Shown one piece after another: positions 36,621-50,289 of a stretch of DNA of 64,000 nt (positions are counted from its first letter, which is position 1; each line of letters starts with the position of its first letter). Position numbers and translations under genes: made by a program. The stretch comes from Anseranas semipalmata (Eukaryota > Chordata > Aves > Anseriformes > Anseranatidae): assembly GCA_013399115.1 (NCBI GenBank), contig VXAA01000859.1:282430-346429 (forward strand), in the 5' to 3' direction. The notes under the pieces are model-generated. The model did not search any database and was not told the DNA's origin. It worked only from the letters and a program-made list of their open reading frames with translations.

Positions 36621-39600
36621 GGTGTGTTTCTGAGTGACTGGGGGAATACGAACTTTTCGGCAGCATCGTAATCACCATCAGCATTTCACATGTAAAATCA
36701 CTAAAGCGCAGTTAAACTAAATGAGATTATTGCAAGCATTATGCAGACTTTTTTAAATTAAATAATGCAATATCATATGTATATATACACACAAAGCAAT
36801 ATCCATACAATTTTAACACAACTAGCAAGTCTATTACACCAGCCTATCACTCTCAGTAATGAATCTTCTGTATTCAACAGGCTAGTCAGCTTCTGCTTGA
36901 ATGGCAAAGGCCAGGAGCAAGACAATACTAGCTGGTGCTATTTGGATGGAGGCACTGCCTTATAGTTAGCAGCAGCATTATTCTGAATTACTATTCTGCC
37001 ACGAGCTGTAACAGAATATCAGAGAAGTGCAAAAAACTGAAATCTTGCGCGTTTCGCTCAACAGGCCAGTGACAGTACTTTAACAAGAGTGCTTCCCGTC
37101 CAAAGTCCATTCTAACTCTCAGGTTCCATAGCACTAAGGTGTCACAGTACCCTCACCACCAGTTAAGATAAACCAGCCATCTTCCTATTAGTTCAGATAA
37201 ATCTAGTATCCCAGTTCAGAACAGTATACTTTTAAACCCAATGGATGACAATGCTTTAGATGAGTTTGCAAATGGGGACCTAAGCGAGAGAATTAAAGTA
37301 TTCACATCACCTCTTCCTTTCTGAACTATGAACTATTTCATCACCGACTTCTTCCTTTTGATTTCTTCAGCACGTTATGTACCATTCAAAAGCACCAAAA
37401 ATGCCAAGAGTGGCCAAGAAAAACGTTATTATGGCTCCGTACAAAAAAAAAAAAAGTCTTAGCGAGCCAAATCAAACAGTTAATATAGAAGAGAAATTAA
37501 AAATCTGTTCATGAGCTAATTACTTTCACCTTTAAAGATCATCATTACTACAGCACAGAGACATTAACGTTTACAGCTGATTTAGCAAGCTACAATTTCC
37601 TAACTGTCAAATAAACTTCTCTGAAACAAAACATAAAGGCAATTTCCACCAAGGAGAACATTGAAATAAATGCAGTCAAATTAGATTGCAACTATCTCCA
37701 AACAAAGAATGCTTCTCTTCTACGCTGACAAAAAATGGAGAGACATTTAACTATATAATTACAAAAAGCTTTATCACACAAAGAAGTAAATGTAGATCTG
37801 AACATATGGAAAGTTATACTCAGAATTGTGAACTAAAGCAATGCTCCAAAAGGTTAGAGTGTAAATTCATAATCTCTGAAAGACAGAAGTTTATTTACAT
37901 CACCAAGCACAAAACACCTCTCTTTATGCACAGTATTTTACAGAGTAGCTCTGCCAGCTTCTACAGGCTGCCCCACCTGGCCTGAACATGTGGTGAAGGA
38001 CCCATGCACAAATGTGCTGGGGAATAATGCACAGTGGTATTTTTGGTTCCTAGCAGGCTCATCGTTATTTTCAGAGTGGTCTGATTAATAATCCATTTTT
38101 CTCCCGTTAACACTAAAAACGGATTAGTACCCCAGAAAGCTTCCTCTGTTCTCTAGATTTTGGAATGATGTTATAAAATCGCTGCAAACAAGTCATCACA
38201 CATGTAATTAATGCCTCTGGTCATTACCCCTGCACAGAAAAACACAACAGAACAGAGATTGTCTGTGTTTGAATCACACAATCAAGGATTAGGCTGACGG
38301 CATTTATGTGATCTTTAGTCCACAACAATCCTGCTAAATTTGTCACTCTTAACACAAATGTTCATGAGGCATCTGATGACGTTTCCCTTGATATCACCAG
38401 AAATCCCCCTTCCAACTTCAAAAGGAGATCCAAATCTAAACCCAAGAGATGAAAGCTTAGAATAACTCGCTCATTTTTTCTCAATCAGATGCTGTGCTGT
38501 TATGCTTCAATATTCAACATAAATGACTTCCCCGCTGGAAACAAGAGACCACATCTCCTTGGCTGACAGGGACTCCTTAAAAATACACGTTCTGAATGAT
38601 AAATTGTACTTGTCTTTATTCAGGACAGGCTTTTTCACAGCTGGCTTGTAAGGTGTTAGGAAGAAAGTTGATGGCTACCATCTACAAATTCAGTTCTAAA
38701 ATAGAGTTGACACTAAATGACACAGATGAATTCTTTCTACAAACATAACCCAAGCAGTTTACATCCAGAGAATACCTTATCTTAATGGTTTTACTAGAAC
38801 TAATGCAGCCAGAGGGTCATTTATCACAGCCTGTAGCCCTGAGATAAATGGACACTGAGATTTTGAGGGTTAAAGACTGTGGGTGAGAGTAGGGGCAGGC
38901 AAGAGGAGGGCCGACCAGCCCACAAAACAGGAAACCACGCGTGGGTAACAAAGACACTCAAAGGGTTTTGCTCTTTCAAATGCCATCAGTTGAATTTGCG
39001 ATAACGCCCAGAAGAAACGTAACAGATTTGCTGGAAGTAATACTTGCAGCCTTGCAACTGCTTGGAAGCATGCTTAATGCTAAGCTTGTGATAATCTCTT
39101 CGACATCAAGGAAATTTTAAATGGTTACACGCACATTTTGTAAAGACCTGCAAAAGGATGTCAAATACAGCAACAGATGCTTTGCCTATATGATGCAACT
39201 ATGGAAAAGGGATATCCCCCAGGATTCTGACATTTCAGTTACGCCCCTGCTTTGCTCTATCTTTTGTGCTTCTTTAGGTCAGAGAAATGCAAATGGGTCA
39301 GCATCAGTTTTTCCTGTTAACCATTTTTGTCAAAGATACTCAGGCATACTCGAGCAACTGCTGCTAAGGTGGATTGCAGGCATGCTTTTTTAGGAGCTGT
39401 TGAACGGGCTGGAGTGTCTGTTTGGAACAGGGCAGTTAGTGGGGTGGTGCAAAAATAGCAGAAGTTTTCCCGGAAACTACCTCTATTGTACCAAGGATTT
39501 GTTGTTGTTGAAGTTTGTGTGCAAAAATCACACCAAATTTAGCATAATAGTGTTGTGCATGATGTAAAGCTGAAATATCAGTTAGCTGTAAACATCTGAT

Positions 39601-40089
39601 ATTTGTTCAAGCTAATTAATCCTCTAATAGCTGTAGTATTCAGATGAGAAACTCATGAGAATAGATATGTAATTAGTTTTCCGGTTGTGCCAATTCCGTA
39701 ATGTTGTTTTGTAACCAGCACAGAGCGTAGACGGGGAGATGCTTGATTACTGGAGAAAGATAAACGCAACATTTTGGAAGGTGGAAATGGGAAGGACTCG
39801 CTGTGTTACACGCAAGGATGCTAACTGTAATGCTCAGGCAGACCCAGGAAGAAAATCAGTCAATTTGTAAGCTCCTAGAGCACAAAAAGCAATGAGAAAC
39901 AGCCAACACGAACTTGTCAAGGACAGATCACGTCAAAACAATCTGATTTCCTTCCTTGACAGGATAACCGGCCTAGTGACTTGGAGAGAGCCGTCACAGT
40001 GACATACCTTAACTAGGTTAAAGCTATTTGGTCTGTCACAGAGGGGGTTCCCACATGGAGCCAAAGAGAGCTTCCTCCGCAGGGAATCC

Positions 40090-40295
40090 CCGTAAGCAGG
40101 ATGCGCCATCAGCTGGGAAGTCCCAGTGGAGCCACAGCCACCAGCGGCTGGCCGCGGTACTGCGGGCTGTCTCCAGCAGACGATGCGGGGCCGACACCGC
40201 GCGCTGCCCGGTGCGTTCGGTAAATCCCATTGGCACCATCACCGGCGGCATGAACTGCACGTGAGAAACTCGGGAATGTTACCAAAGCGCGTGGA
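40090..40295. other. GC-rich, CpG-enriched block
   Basis: CpG-dense over about 200 bp, clustered at 40141-40295. Four overlapping short frames on both strands show no domains. Function unknown. Confidence 0.4.
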
Positions 40296-41565
40296 GATGT
40301 ACTCAGGAAGACAGCACTAAAATTCAAAGCGTTCCTAACAAACCAGAACTTAAAAACAACAGGACAAAATTCAAATTAGACATGTGCACGATGGGTCTGG
40401 CGAACTGCTCGCAAACACGCTAACACAGCCAGAGGACACGTTAGGCAGGAGGTGCAGTGGATCATGATGTGAGCAAATAATGGACTCAGTGCGACTGCTA
40501 AAAATAAAAACTAAAAAAAATTAAGAGATGAGAGGAACGTTACATGCAAGCAGTGGCGGTAACCATTCCACTGGTTTCAATGCTGGTGTCTCTCCAGCTG
40601 GAAAGTGCCCAAATTTGAGCTCCAAACTACAAAAACCTAGGAAGTGCCCAGGAAAAAGCAAGAGAAATGAAAAATATGGGAAGGTATCTTACAAGTAAAC
40701 ACTGCAACTGTTTTGTTTACAACGCACACACAAAGCAGAGAGCAGAAGGGGTTATGAGAGTAATCCTCCGCCCCTTCATTAAAATCTTTCAAGAACCATT
40801 GCAAAACTATGTGCCAAGAATATCGGGCACCTTATCTGTGGTGGATTTTAAGTGATATCTCAGGCCTCCCCCAGGCCCCATTTCAATGACGCTCTTCTAA
40901 CAAGTAAAACAAACCCCACCGCTGAAAGCCTTCATTGCATAAAATACATGTAAAAGCAGATAGGTTTACCCTACAGACAGCGAATGAGAATAACTTAATG
41001 AGATAATCGATATAATTCAGAACTCAAAATGAAAAACTTTTTTAATCTGTAAATATCTAATCTAAAAATAAACCACGTAGTATTCTTGTCAAGAGAAGCA
41101 TGCACCATGACAATATAAGATAATATAGGGGAAAAAAAACAGAACTTCTACCCCTGATATTAAGAGAGCAATCACTACTGTAGCATGTGGGGACACTAGC
41201 AATCAGAGAAATGAAAAAAGAGGAAAGAATTCTGCTAGTAATTCAGTTTTAAAATCCAGTAATCCAGGGAAAACTCCTTTTCCAGTTACTGAAAAAAATA
41301 AAAAGAATACAAGTACCTGTCTTCTAAATCAGCTAAAATGTATTTAGTATCACAGAATGATGATAAGGAAGGACTTAATACTCAGAAAAGTACTTGAAAA
41401 TATTTTGGCACTCTGGCACTGACCTCAGTAGATGGAATTGCATTAGGCTCATTAAATACAGACTAATCAGGCTTTCCACAGGAGATCATATGCCTATGTT
41501 AACTATCTATAAGAAATTGCAACTCACTTTCACAGGGCTATAACTATGAATAAGCTTTAGAAGAC

Positions 41566-41601
41566 TTTTTTTTTTTTTNNNNNNNNTTTTTTTTTTTTTT
41601 T
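41566..41601. repeat. Poly-T tract with 8-base N gap
   Basis: T13, then eight N (41579-41586), then T15. The Ns mark a small assembly gap or an unresolved homopolymer length, so the true sequence here is unknown. Confidence 0.9.
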
Positions 41602-43654
41602 AATTTATTGTCCTTTATGAAGGATTTGAACTTTGAGTTCAGTGCAAGCAAATAGGCACTGGAAATGACTTCATTTGTACAAACCAGACGTTATCTCTAC
41701 TGGAAATCTGCATGGAGAAGAGTCCTCCCACATGTACCTGCAAAGCAGTGGTGAAAGGCCAAATGAGATAGTTTTGCTCTGGGTTTCCTCGTGGGCTCGG
41801 AACCAGCAGATTAGCTGAATGGGTCACAGGACTGGATGCTGTGGGAGCTGGATTCTGCACCTGGCTTTGCCGTTAGCTCAAAATGGTATCACACCAAAAT
41901 TGCCAAGCAGAGAACCCACTGCCTTATGTGGAAAACAAAGTTAGCGGTATTGCTCGTGTTTTTAGAGTCCTTCAGTCTGAAATGAAGGAAAAGTACTAAA
42001 TTATTGTTATTCTGAGAGACAAAGAATACAATAACTACAAGAGCACTCCTGAATCTCAGCATCCTATTTTAAGTAACTCGTTCAACATCCCATAGCCAGC
42101 AAACCCAGCAGCTCAGAACTAACCTAATGGTGTCCTGACTGCCCAAGGATCCAAGGCACGCTACAAACAGCCAAAAGATTAACCACAAACGGTTAACACC
42201 AGCTGCAGAAACAAAAGGGTTTACACAGAGCCATTGTTTTGGCACATAGGTGACTGCACACAAATAGAAGGATCGGTCAATCAGACTGCAGGTTTCTGGC
42301 AGGCGAGAGCATGCGACGTGGCTCCGATGCCACCTATTTACGTTACCTTGTACAGCACCAAGCCTCATCTTCAGCTGATTTAATAGAATTAACATAATTA
42401 AGTCAGCTGAGAATCACACACATTGTCATCTTCTTAGACTAAACAACTAAAATAAAATGCCATTTCTAATGGTGGCTTTGAAGTTTACTCCTGTGCCAGC
42501 TTGCCTTAAGATGTGCCTTAGCCCCAGACACTTCCCAGGGACCACAGCAGCCTCCGGAGCTGCGTTACGTACCGGGTACGTCGGCTCGTTCTGCCCACCA
42601 CAATTAGTTGATCAGGTTAAGTTTCAGCTAAATGCCAATGCTGGCTTTCAAAGCAGTGTACTCCGAACACACTCCAAAAACCCAAGCAGATATTCCCGTG
42701 CACTGTGGGAAACCCTAAATGTGCAGTTAGAACCGCTAACAGGCGCCGGTGACTGCGGCACCCAGTAATTGCCGCAGCAGAGGAGGAGGGACTTGAAAAT
42801 GCAGGTCTTTTCCTCTAAGGTTGGATGTATGTGTTAATAATATTTTTTAGCAACCACTAGTGATTTTTTTTTTTTTGCTGTGTCTCTGTGATGATGATGA
42901 CCGTCTCATTTCTGTAATTATCAAGGACATCTTTCTTGCTCACGTTTTGCTCATCACAGCGAGAGCACAGTACTAATGAGAGGTTTTTCCAAGAAATAGA
43001 TGTTGGCAGTTTTTCAAACTGTAAACTATGATGGAGACATTTCTGTAGTGAGAAAGGCTCAGCAACAATCAGCATCAAATCACAGGCTACCCCGTCACCC
43101 ACTGGCTATGAGACAAGGAGGGCAAAGAGATGCAGAGCTGCTTGAAGGAAAGGCAATATGGTGGGACACCGTCAGCTATTCTTTCTGCTTTTTCTCTCTG
43201 TGTGATGCTCACGCCCAAAGCACTGGAGCACAGCCAAACACTCACTGTTAAAAATAAATAAATGAAGCACCACAGTAGAGTGAGATACTAAAACTATCCA
43301 AAGAAGGAGAGGTGGCCTGGGCTTTAGGCACAGAAAAATCCCTCCTTGCTAACCACGATGGTCTGAGCAGAGTGTTCTTCTCTGGCAAACAGGATTGCAG
43401 GCAAAGCCCTTCACTGTAGATGACACCACTGTCATCTGAGCTTGGTTTGTTTTAACGTAGGTGCTCATCCCCAAGCAACCGAAAACAACATCCTTCAAAC
43501 AAACGTCTCCAGTCAGTCTTCAGTAGCAACCGCCGTCAGCCTTTTTATCAGTGCCACTCTCTTAAAGCAATTCACAGATGGGGAAGCTGGAAGAGAACAT
43601 AACCATCGCCTAATCTAGCTTCTGGCATAACAGGGAACAAATAATTTCACGCAC

Positions 43655-43815
43655 TAACGCTGCCGCCAGGCCGTTCAGACTTGCAGCCGCGGGAGAGCAG
43701 CGGGGCACGTGGCCGCCAGCAGCACGCCACAGCGCACGCGTGGCTTCGGCACCGCACGGTCCTGGGACGAGGACCTGATGGGAGCTGCTGGATCAGGCTG
43801 CCCGGCACGTTCTCT
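43655..43815. promoter_or_regulatory. Small CpG-rich block
   Basis: By hand count, about 17 CpGs occur in roughly 160 bp, including an ACGCG and several GCCGC strings. A 79-codon minus-strand frame overlaps it without recognisable content. Candidate short CpG island. Confidence 0.35.
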
Positions 43816-44446
43816 GCAGAGTGATGTGGAAGGGTGACCAAGCTGTGGAAGTGCTGGTGTTTTTGTTTTGTGGTCCCATCTGTCACAGCAAGCTTAACTT
43901 ATCCATTCAAGTCAGTTTTCCACAGAGCGGCCTTTTGCGCCGACCAGGCAAACAACATGTCACTGAGAACAACGGCATCGCCGCTCATCCTGAGGCAGAG
44001 GTCAAGACCCTGAGGTGCCCGTGCTTATTTTGTAAGTCTGCATTACCAAGAGGGCAACGTTTTGTTGGCAGACAGTTTCAAACTCTGTCTGTCAGGCTTT
44101 TCATGGCTACACAACATGTGCAAAGCTCGAGCTTTTCTTCACTTCCACTCCGCTTTCTTCACTTTCACTTAAGCCCAGTGAAGCATCCTGGCTCCAACAC
44201 CAGCCCTCCTTTCTTCCCAAAAAGTATTCTGGCTCTCTCGATCATATTGCCTTTTTTCTTGGAACAAGGCCTGCTTCTCCAACCTGCTCACCCTCTTCCA
44301 TACTATCATTTTCAAACGCCTTGTGTAACAACTCCCATATTGTGACTGTAGGAGCCATTTTGCCAGCAAAGAGCTTGGAGTTGCCTGTGAACAAGAAAAA
44401 CGCTGAAGATTTATGTGAGAAATCTTCTGGTGCTTTCCAGGCAGAA

Positions 44447-44465
44447 TTTTTTTTTTTTTTTTTTT
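44447..44465. repeat. Poly-T tract
   Basis: T19. It creates polylysine in opposite-strand frames, which are not genes. Confidence 0.85.
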
Positions 44466-45689
44466 CAGCTGAGCTGCTGGGCATTTCCTTTCAGAATTAG
44501 GGATAGCTGGTTTTTCCACAGCTTCTGCTTTGGTCACATGAGGTGACCACCTGAGGCCTCATGCTCTTCTGAGGATCCTCATTCTATTCTGGGACACATC
44601 TGGAGGACCTCGAAACCGCAAGACTGCGGCAACGGAGACTAGCTGAAAACATCAGGTCATACACAGATCACTTCCACCGAACGGACAAGCTACAGGGAAC
44701 TACCTCAACATCAGTAAAGCAAAACACTCCCCTCACAATAGCACAAAACAAAAAGTCCACTTCATTTTAACACAACTTTTCAACCAGAGACTGTTTAGTA
44801 GTAGACAAAGGATGGCTGCTGATGAATGCAAATATGAAGTGATTCACCAGTGATCTCGCTTGTTTTTAGAGGAAAATAAACTTCCAATGTGATCTAAGTA
44901 TAAATATTTGTGCTAAGAAAGATTATCAAAAATGGAGATAGCGTTCCCTGAAAATTTGGCTCAAAACTTGCAAATGTTGAGCCCGTGCCAGGCAATCCGC
45001 TTCACCAAGGAAATCCCCAGTAAATAGCTTATTTCCTAAAAGTGTACAGCAACTCTGCAGCCAGAAGTTCCCCCTCTGACTTGCAAATAGAAATCCCTTT
45101 AATCAAAAAAAGCAGCAGACTTGGTGGAAGCAATTTAACCCCCGTATTTAACATCATAAAGAGTTCTGCGTGATGAAACAGTAAGGCATAGCACAGCCTT
45201 GCCTATTAGATGCCCATTTCCACTTTTCAAAGTGAAAATGAAATCAAAATGTTCATTAGGACATGGATGGAGATGAAACTATAATTAAGAAATGGAAAAA
45301 AATATATATGTTCCATCCTCCATTTCTCCAAGAATTCTTCAGAGAAATAAAAAACATCAATGCCAACGTAGCCCCACACGTACCAAACCAGAGAGAAGGG
45401 AGCTGACACACAGCCATACTGGCCCATTCCACAGAGGGATCCAGAAGCTGGTCTTGGTCCCAATTTATGTCTCCAGACACTCCCAAGATGACGCTGTTTT
45501 AATCAGATATATAGTGCCAGTATATATATATAAACTGCCAGTGAAGATGTGCCTTAGTGTATGTTCTGTAATTATTTTGGTTAGCAAAACATCACATTTC
45601 TTTGTAAAGGACCAAAATTCTGCTATGACCTATTGCAACACTTGGAGAAGAGGGGACTGCAGTCTTTGCAGCAGTGCCAACGCTGGCAG

Positions 45690-45880
45690 AACTCTGCCAT
45701 CAGTGGCACCCAGCTGCCCCCTGCTCGGGCGGCCAAAACGTTCACCGACGCCCTGAGAGCTCTCCGCAGGCAGCGCCCGAAGCGTGGCACCGCTCGGTGC
45801 ATCCCCGACGGGCCCTGGCAGAGATGGGACATGCAGGTTGCGACCCCACGCCCACATCGTTACCTTACGTCACATCACTC
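45690..45880. promoter_or_regulatory. CpG-enriched block with CTCF-like site
   Basis: A GC-rich patch with dense CpG. On the minus strand, 45715-45728 reads as a cgagcagggggca-type string that fits the CTCF core consensus with one mismatch by eye. If bound, it could act as an insulator or loop anchor. Five overlapping short frames on both strands are compositional. Confidence 0.3.
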
Positions 45881-46689
45881 CGAGAAGTGCTCTGTCTGTG
45901 ATACAGCTATTTAACGCCATCTGTGTCAGTATGACGTGAAAAACATCTTCAACAAGTTATGTTTAAAGCTATGGGAATTACTTAGTCTACAGTGTCTTTG
46001 CTTAACAACAGAAGAACGGAGCTCGCACTGAAACCCTATGGAAGAAAAGATTTTCTTTCTGTCCGTCTCTCCCCCTGCTTGTAAAAATGGAGTTTGTAAC
46101 TGAGCAGGCGTCACAGGGAGGAGCAGGGGCTGGACCCTATACATTTTCCTGGTACGATGCCAGGTGCATTGTATTCTCAAAGCCTGACTGACATAGCCAA
46201 ACTTCGTTTCCATCCCATCGTCATGATTATCAGAAGTAACAAGAGGCTTTCTTTCAAATACAGATGCTGGTTTCAAGCTCAAAATTTTTCTTTCTCACCA
46301 AAACTCTCTCTGGAACAAGAAGTTACATTGGGCAATCAAAGACAATCTTTGGAAAGCCACAAATCAGACATCATGTGATGATATTCTGGGTCTTTTTTAA
46401 GAGTGCTTCCTCCTTCCTACTTTAAATAAAACTGAAAGGGAACAGTTTTATTCACCATGTACAAGAAATAGCTCAGAGAAGATGACAAACATTCCTCAAA
46501 ATCTTCACTGCTAAATAAATGATTTGAAATAACAAATAAAAAAATTCCTGCATATTGAAAAAGCATGAGTTCTCTTTCACTTTTGACTATTCCAAGATGA
46601 CATTCAAAATGAGATGAAAGTTTCAACATCAAGTAACGCTTAGTAAAAGCACAGTTCCTGCAGTCCTGACAACCCGCTTTCCACAGTGA

Positions 46690-46870
46690 CAGCAGAGCCG
46701 TGGAAGAACGGAGCAACCACCGCCTTCTCCAGCCACGTCGCTGCCCACCCCGTACCAGACCACGCTCCCGTAGGTAGGCTGCAGCGAAACAAGCCCCCCT
46801 GTGCAAGGAAATGCCCTGTAAGGGGCACAGTTCAGTCCAGCCACAAGGGGCATCAGGCTAGAGAATTCCC
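46690..46870. other. Weak GC-rich block
   Basis: Moderate GC and CpG, weaker than the other patches. It underlies several overlapping open frames of 60-193 codons, none recognisable. Confidence 0.35.
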
Positions 46871-47338
46871 TTGCGGTAGGTATGGGCACAGTACGCATGC
46901 TCAGATCATCCTGGAACACACGCATGCTTGGACTTTTCCTGCTGCCAAACACTTGGAGCCGACCTTCACTCGTGTCAAATGGAGGGAAAGAAGCGTCTCC
47001 CTCCAAAGGCTCACCTCCAGTGACAGAAGAAGGCTGTCCCTCTGTTCACAGCTGGAAGTATTAATCACAGCCCGCCTACATAAGACACCTCTTTTGTTCA
47101 GCATGACTCTAGCAGCTTTCTTGGGAACTATAGCACTTCTAATTTTAAGTCTGCAGCATATATGGGTCTTGTATATTAGGAAAAAACACAGCTGTTTGCT
47201 CTCAGCAGTAAACAGCACTGGTACATTTAAAAACTGCATTTGGGGAATTATTTTTATATTATCATAATATCTCAGGAAGGAAGACGGAGTAGATAACAAT
47301 CCCCCAAAATTCAGCAATTTCTTTGGGATTTCACTACC

Positions 47339-47375
47339 TTTTTTCTTTTTCTTTCTTTCTTTTTTTTTTTTTTTT
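47339..47375. repeat. T/C-rich tract
   Basis: T runs separated by single C bases and ending in T16. It gives a lysine-rich stretch in the minus-strand frame at 46901-47491, an artefact of the repeat. Confidence 0.85.
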
Positions 47376-47489
47376 GGTCTTTTCCCCCAAATGACTACGT
47401 TCAAGTAAGTGGGTGGATGGTGAAAAAAAACAACACACACAAAAAAACCATGAGAAATTTTCACTCCCACCGCAGTTTCCCCCTTCTCC

Positions 47490-48060
47490 AAAAATAAAGA
47501 CGCGCCGTGCTTTCACGCTTGCAGTGGGTTCCAGCACACAGCAGCTCGAGGGGGACGGGGCTTTCCGCGTTCTCCAGGCAGGGGTGTGCTGCAGCACCAG
47601 TGCCAGCAGGAAGCTGCTCTCTTCGCAAAAAGGGAAGCCGTTTTCTGAAGTCACAGCCTGGTGACCCTATATGGGCACACCCAGCTCCCGTCAAAACCGA
47701 GCCCATTCAGAGTTTTCAAGGGTGACGTGCGGCTGCGAGAAGCAGGATAAGAAATGACAGAGCCAGCGTTGGTCGCGCCCGTGCGCCTGCCCAACTCGTA
47801 ACGCAGCAGCTACAACCGGCCACATCTCGCTGGGGCCGAAGGTCGGGACAAACCGTGCCCGGGGACTGCATGGGGGTCGCATTTAGGCTATGCATTACGA
47901 GGTTTTCTCTGGTGCTCAGGCAAGGTGCAGTGGGTCCTGCTCCAGACTTTTTCTGTCGTCCTCGCGAGCAGGCAGGAAAAGCAAGAAGAGCTGCCCCGTG
48001 GGGGAAGTCAGCGCGCGGGGAGCGGAGCACCCCCGCTTCACTGGGCAAGAAATCTTTACA
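47490..48060. other. Broad GC-rich region with CpG clusters
   Basis: GC-rich for more than 500 bp, with CpG clusters at 47761-47880 and 47941-48060. Eight overlapping frames on both strands cross it. No recognised protein, TATA box or good donor. It may be a weak CpG island. Confidence 0.4.
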
Positions 48061-49175
48061 AGGAAGCGGCATAAACATAGCTGGTTTCCCAGAAACTGCG
48101 CTTGCTGATAACGCAACCTAAACACAAACACGTGCTCTTGCTGTGTTAGGTCCCGATGGCCTCTGCAGCCGGGCTTAGAAAGGCCTGCCAGAACATCCTG
48201 GAATTATTCATATCGAGGTCATCTTCACTCCCAAAGTCATTAGAGAAGCTCTCCTGAATCAGGAACATAGTTACTGATTGACAGATTGATTTTTATTTAT
48301 TATTATTTTTTTTAAGAATTGCAAACAAAACATTTCCACTTCAGTTCCAGGCAAAGCGTGCAGCTGTTAGCATGGAACTGGAGCCGCATTTCTTCACTGA
48401 TCTGAATAACAAGGACAAACCTTGCATCACATAAAGCAACAGAACAATGCCTGTCCAGCTCAAAATTGCATTCTTCTAATTTCTTGCTTACTTCCTATAT
48501 TTTCTTATGTTTGGATAGTGAAAATCAAAGAAATCACATTTTGCTTTGAAAACAGACAGTTACTTTGGTGTAAAATTACCAAAACTGAGACCAAACAAAC
48601 CCTAGAAGTTTTTTAAAAGTTGGTTTAAAGTAACTAGGAGGTTGAACAAGCACTAAGTGAAAGCAAAAATAATTAGTGACATTGAACCACTGCGGAAAAT
48701 CCAGGCTTGAAGGGACGAGTGCATGAAGACTTTGTCCTTAGTTTCTTACAGCCATGAAGTCACCATCACTGTCACAGCACTCAGCCCTTACGTTACTGCT
48801 AGAGAGCACACACTCGGTACCGGTGTAAGGAACACACGTACAACAGGCACACCGTAGGCACAACAGGAATCTTCTCAATTTCCCTTTCCAGTGATTGCAG
48901 CTATAGTTGTGACCAGTTTGTGCCCTGCTTAAAAATAAGTGACATTAAAACACATTTTCCTAGCTGTGCTTCCTGCAGAAGGGAAATCTAGGTTTTCAGC
49001 CACAGCAATTCAGTACCCATCAGTTCTTTGGATCAGGAGAGGACAAAAGAAAAAATTACCCCTAAATAAAAAGCAAAAAAAGCTGAGATTACTCTGACAC
49101 AGAAGTAAATTGAGTCTTTTTTCCCCTTTTGTCATGCCTTTCTTAAAGGTAAACTATTTTAATTTCATTTGGGGG

Positions 49176-49228
49176 AAAAAATAAAATAAAAATAACATAA
49201 AAATAAAAAATACAATAAAAATAAAAAG
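49176..49228 (+). repeat. A-rich (AAAAT)-like repeat
   Basis: Degenerate units of A3-6 followed by T or C over about 50 bases. Simple sequence; no retroposon body precedes it. Confidence 0.8.
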
Positions 49229-49806
49229 CCTTGATACCACAAACACCAGTACCCAACTCAGAATCACAACTTAAAGTTCACCTTAGTACTGCAGCAACAA
49301 TGAATTTCCCGTAGAAAAAAAAAAAATGAAGAAAGCCCAAGTCCTACTAAAAACCTACGAGATCCCATTCCAAAGTTGGTCTGTGGTGAATTATCTCTGT
49401 ATTTATTACAACTAAAATATTTCTTGGAAAAACTCAAACTTCAGTTTTCTTCAGTACATTTTATCTTAGGCGTCAACAGAATGGTTGCCAGTTTCTTTAT
49501 ATCTTTATTTTTATGTCACATTTAAGACAGTTTAGTAGATATTAAAAATGTATAGTTAATGATTTATCCATCATTCTGATGAGACATGATTGTGCTGTCA
49601 CTTCCCTTTGTGGTGCCATAGTACTTCTCACAGAGAAAGATTTATAATTCTTCTATGACCATAACTGCACTAAGGAGTAAAATTCTACGTTCTGAGGCTT
49701 TTACCTAACGCTTTTCAGCACGTACTTTAACAACCAGTCAATTTAGCAATGTAAACATAATTGATGTTATCGCTTCTCAATGACTCTTACAAGACTAGTG
49801 TTTTTT

Positions 49807-49824
49807 GGGGTGGAGGGTGGGGGG
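49807..49824 (+). repeat. G-rich tract
   Basis: G4 T G2 A G3 T G6, flanked on both sides by T runs and followed by a C4. It is capable of an imperfect or two-tier G-quadruplex. No gene is next to it. Confidence 0.6.
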
Positions 49825-50289
49825 TGTTTGTTTTTCCCCAAACGTGCTCCCAACTCCTTTCGTGTTCCTCTTCACCTGGCACCTAGTATTTAAAATTCTA
49901 CCTTTGTCCCTTTTGTGCTATGCCAGAATTTGTGCTATTTCCTCCCTCTTATGACCCTCACCTCTTTAAAACTACGCGTGTCAAATCTTACTCTGATTCT
50001 ACAATGCATTGTCAGTGGAAAATAACAGTCTGTTCTGAATAGTAATCCATTGCACCCCTCATTTTAAGGGGAAGGAGGCAAGCCACATGACAAAAATCAT
50101 AGAGTGAAATAGCTGGAAGTCCACCCACTGGGAAAGGCTGGATGGCAGAACCACTGTGCAATGCTGCTGTAAAGAAATGCAAAGTAAGTATTATTTTACT
50201 TCTTATGATTCTTACGTAAAAGTTTCTTTCTGATTGGAAAGCACTGGTGTAGGCTAATTTCTAGTTAGAGATTTACATTGCTCAGAACT

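Larger units (their letters stand above)
36625..50285. other. Unique non-coding DNA with GC-rich blocks
   Basis: No gene or RNA gene is recognised over about 13.7 kb. AT-rich unique sequence alternates with GC-rich patches near 40.2, 43.7, 45.8, 46.7 and 47.5-48.0 kb. Homopolymer tracts lie at 37443-37455 (A), 42867-42878 (T) and 44447-44465 (T), with a TA-rich stretch at 45520-45532. The 196- and 193-codon frames at 46.7-47.5 kb oppose each other and draw on a T-rich tract. A possible MIR-like remnant at 42.07-42.15 kb is given as a finding. Confidence 0.5.

Noticed and set aside
36650..36670. String resembling the start of U6 snRNA (ttcggcagca)
   Set aside because: Similarity ends after about ten bases; no U6 body follows.
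42886..42960. C-box-like tgatgatga suggesting a C/D snoRNA
   Set aside because: No D box at suitable spacing and no terminal stem.
43821..44345. 174-codon plus-strand frame
   Set aside because: No family resemblance, and composition follows a pyrimidine-rich stretch. Splice or promoter context not seen.
46901..47491. 196-codon minus-strand open frame, the longest in the window
   Set aside because: It runs through a T-rich tract that translates as polylysine, is opposed by a 193-codon plus-strand frame over the same bases, and has no recognisable domain.
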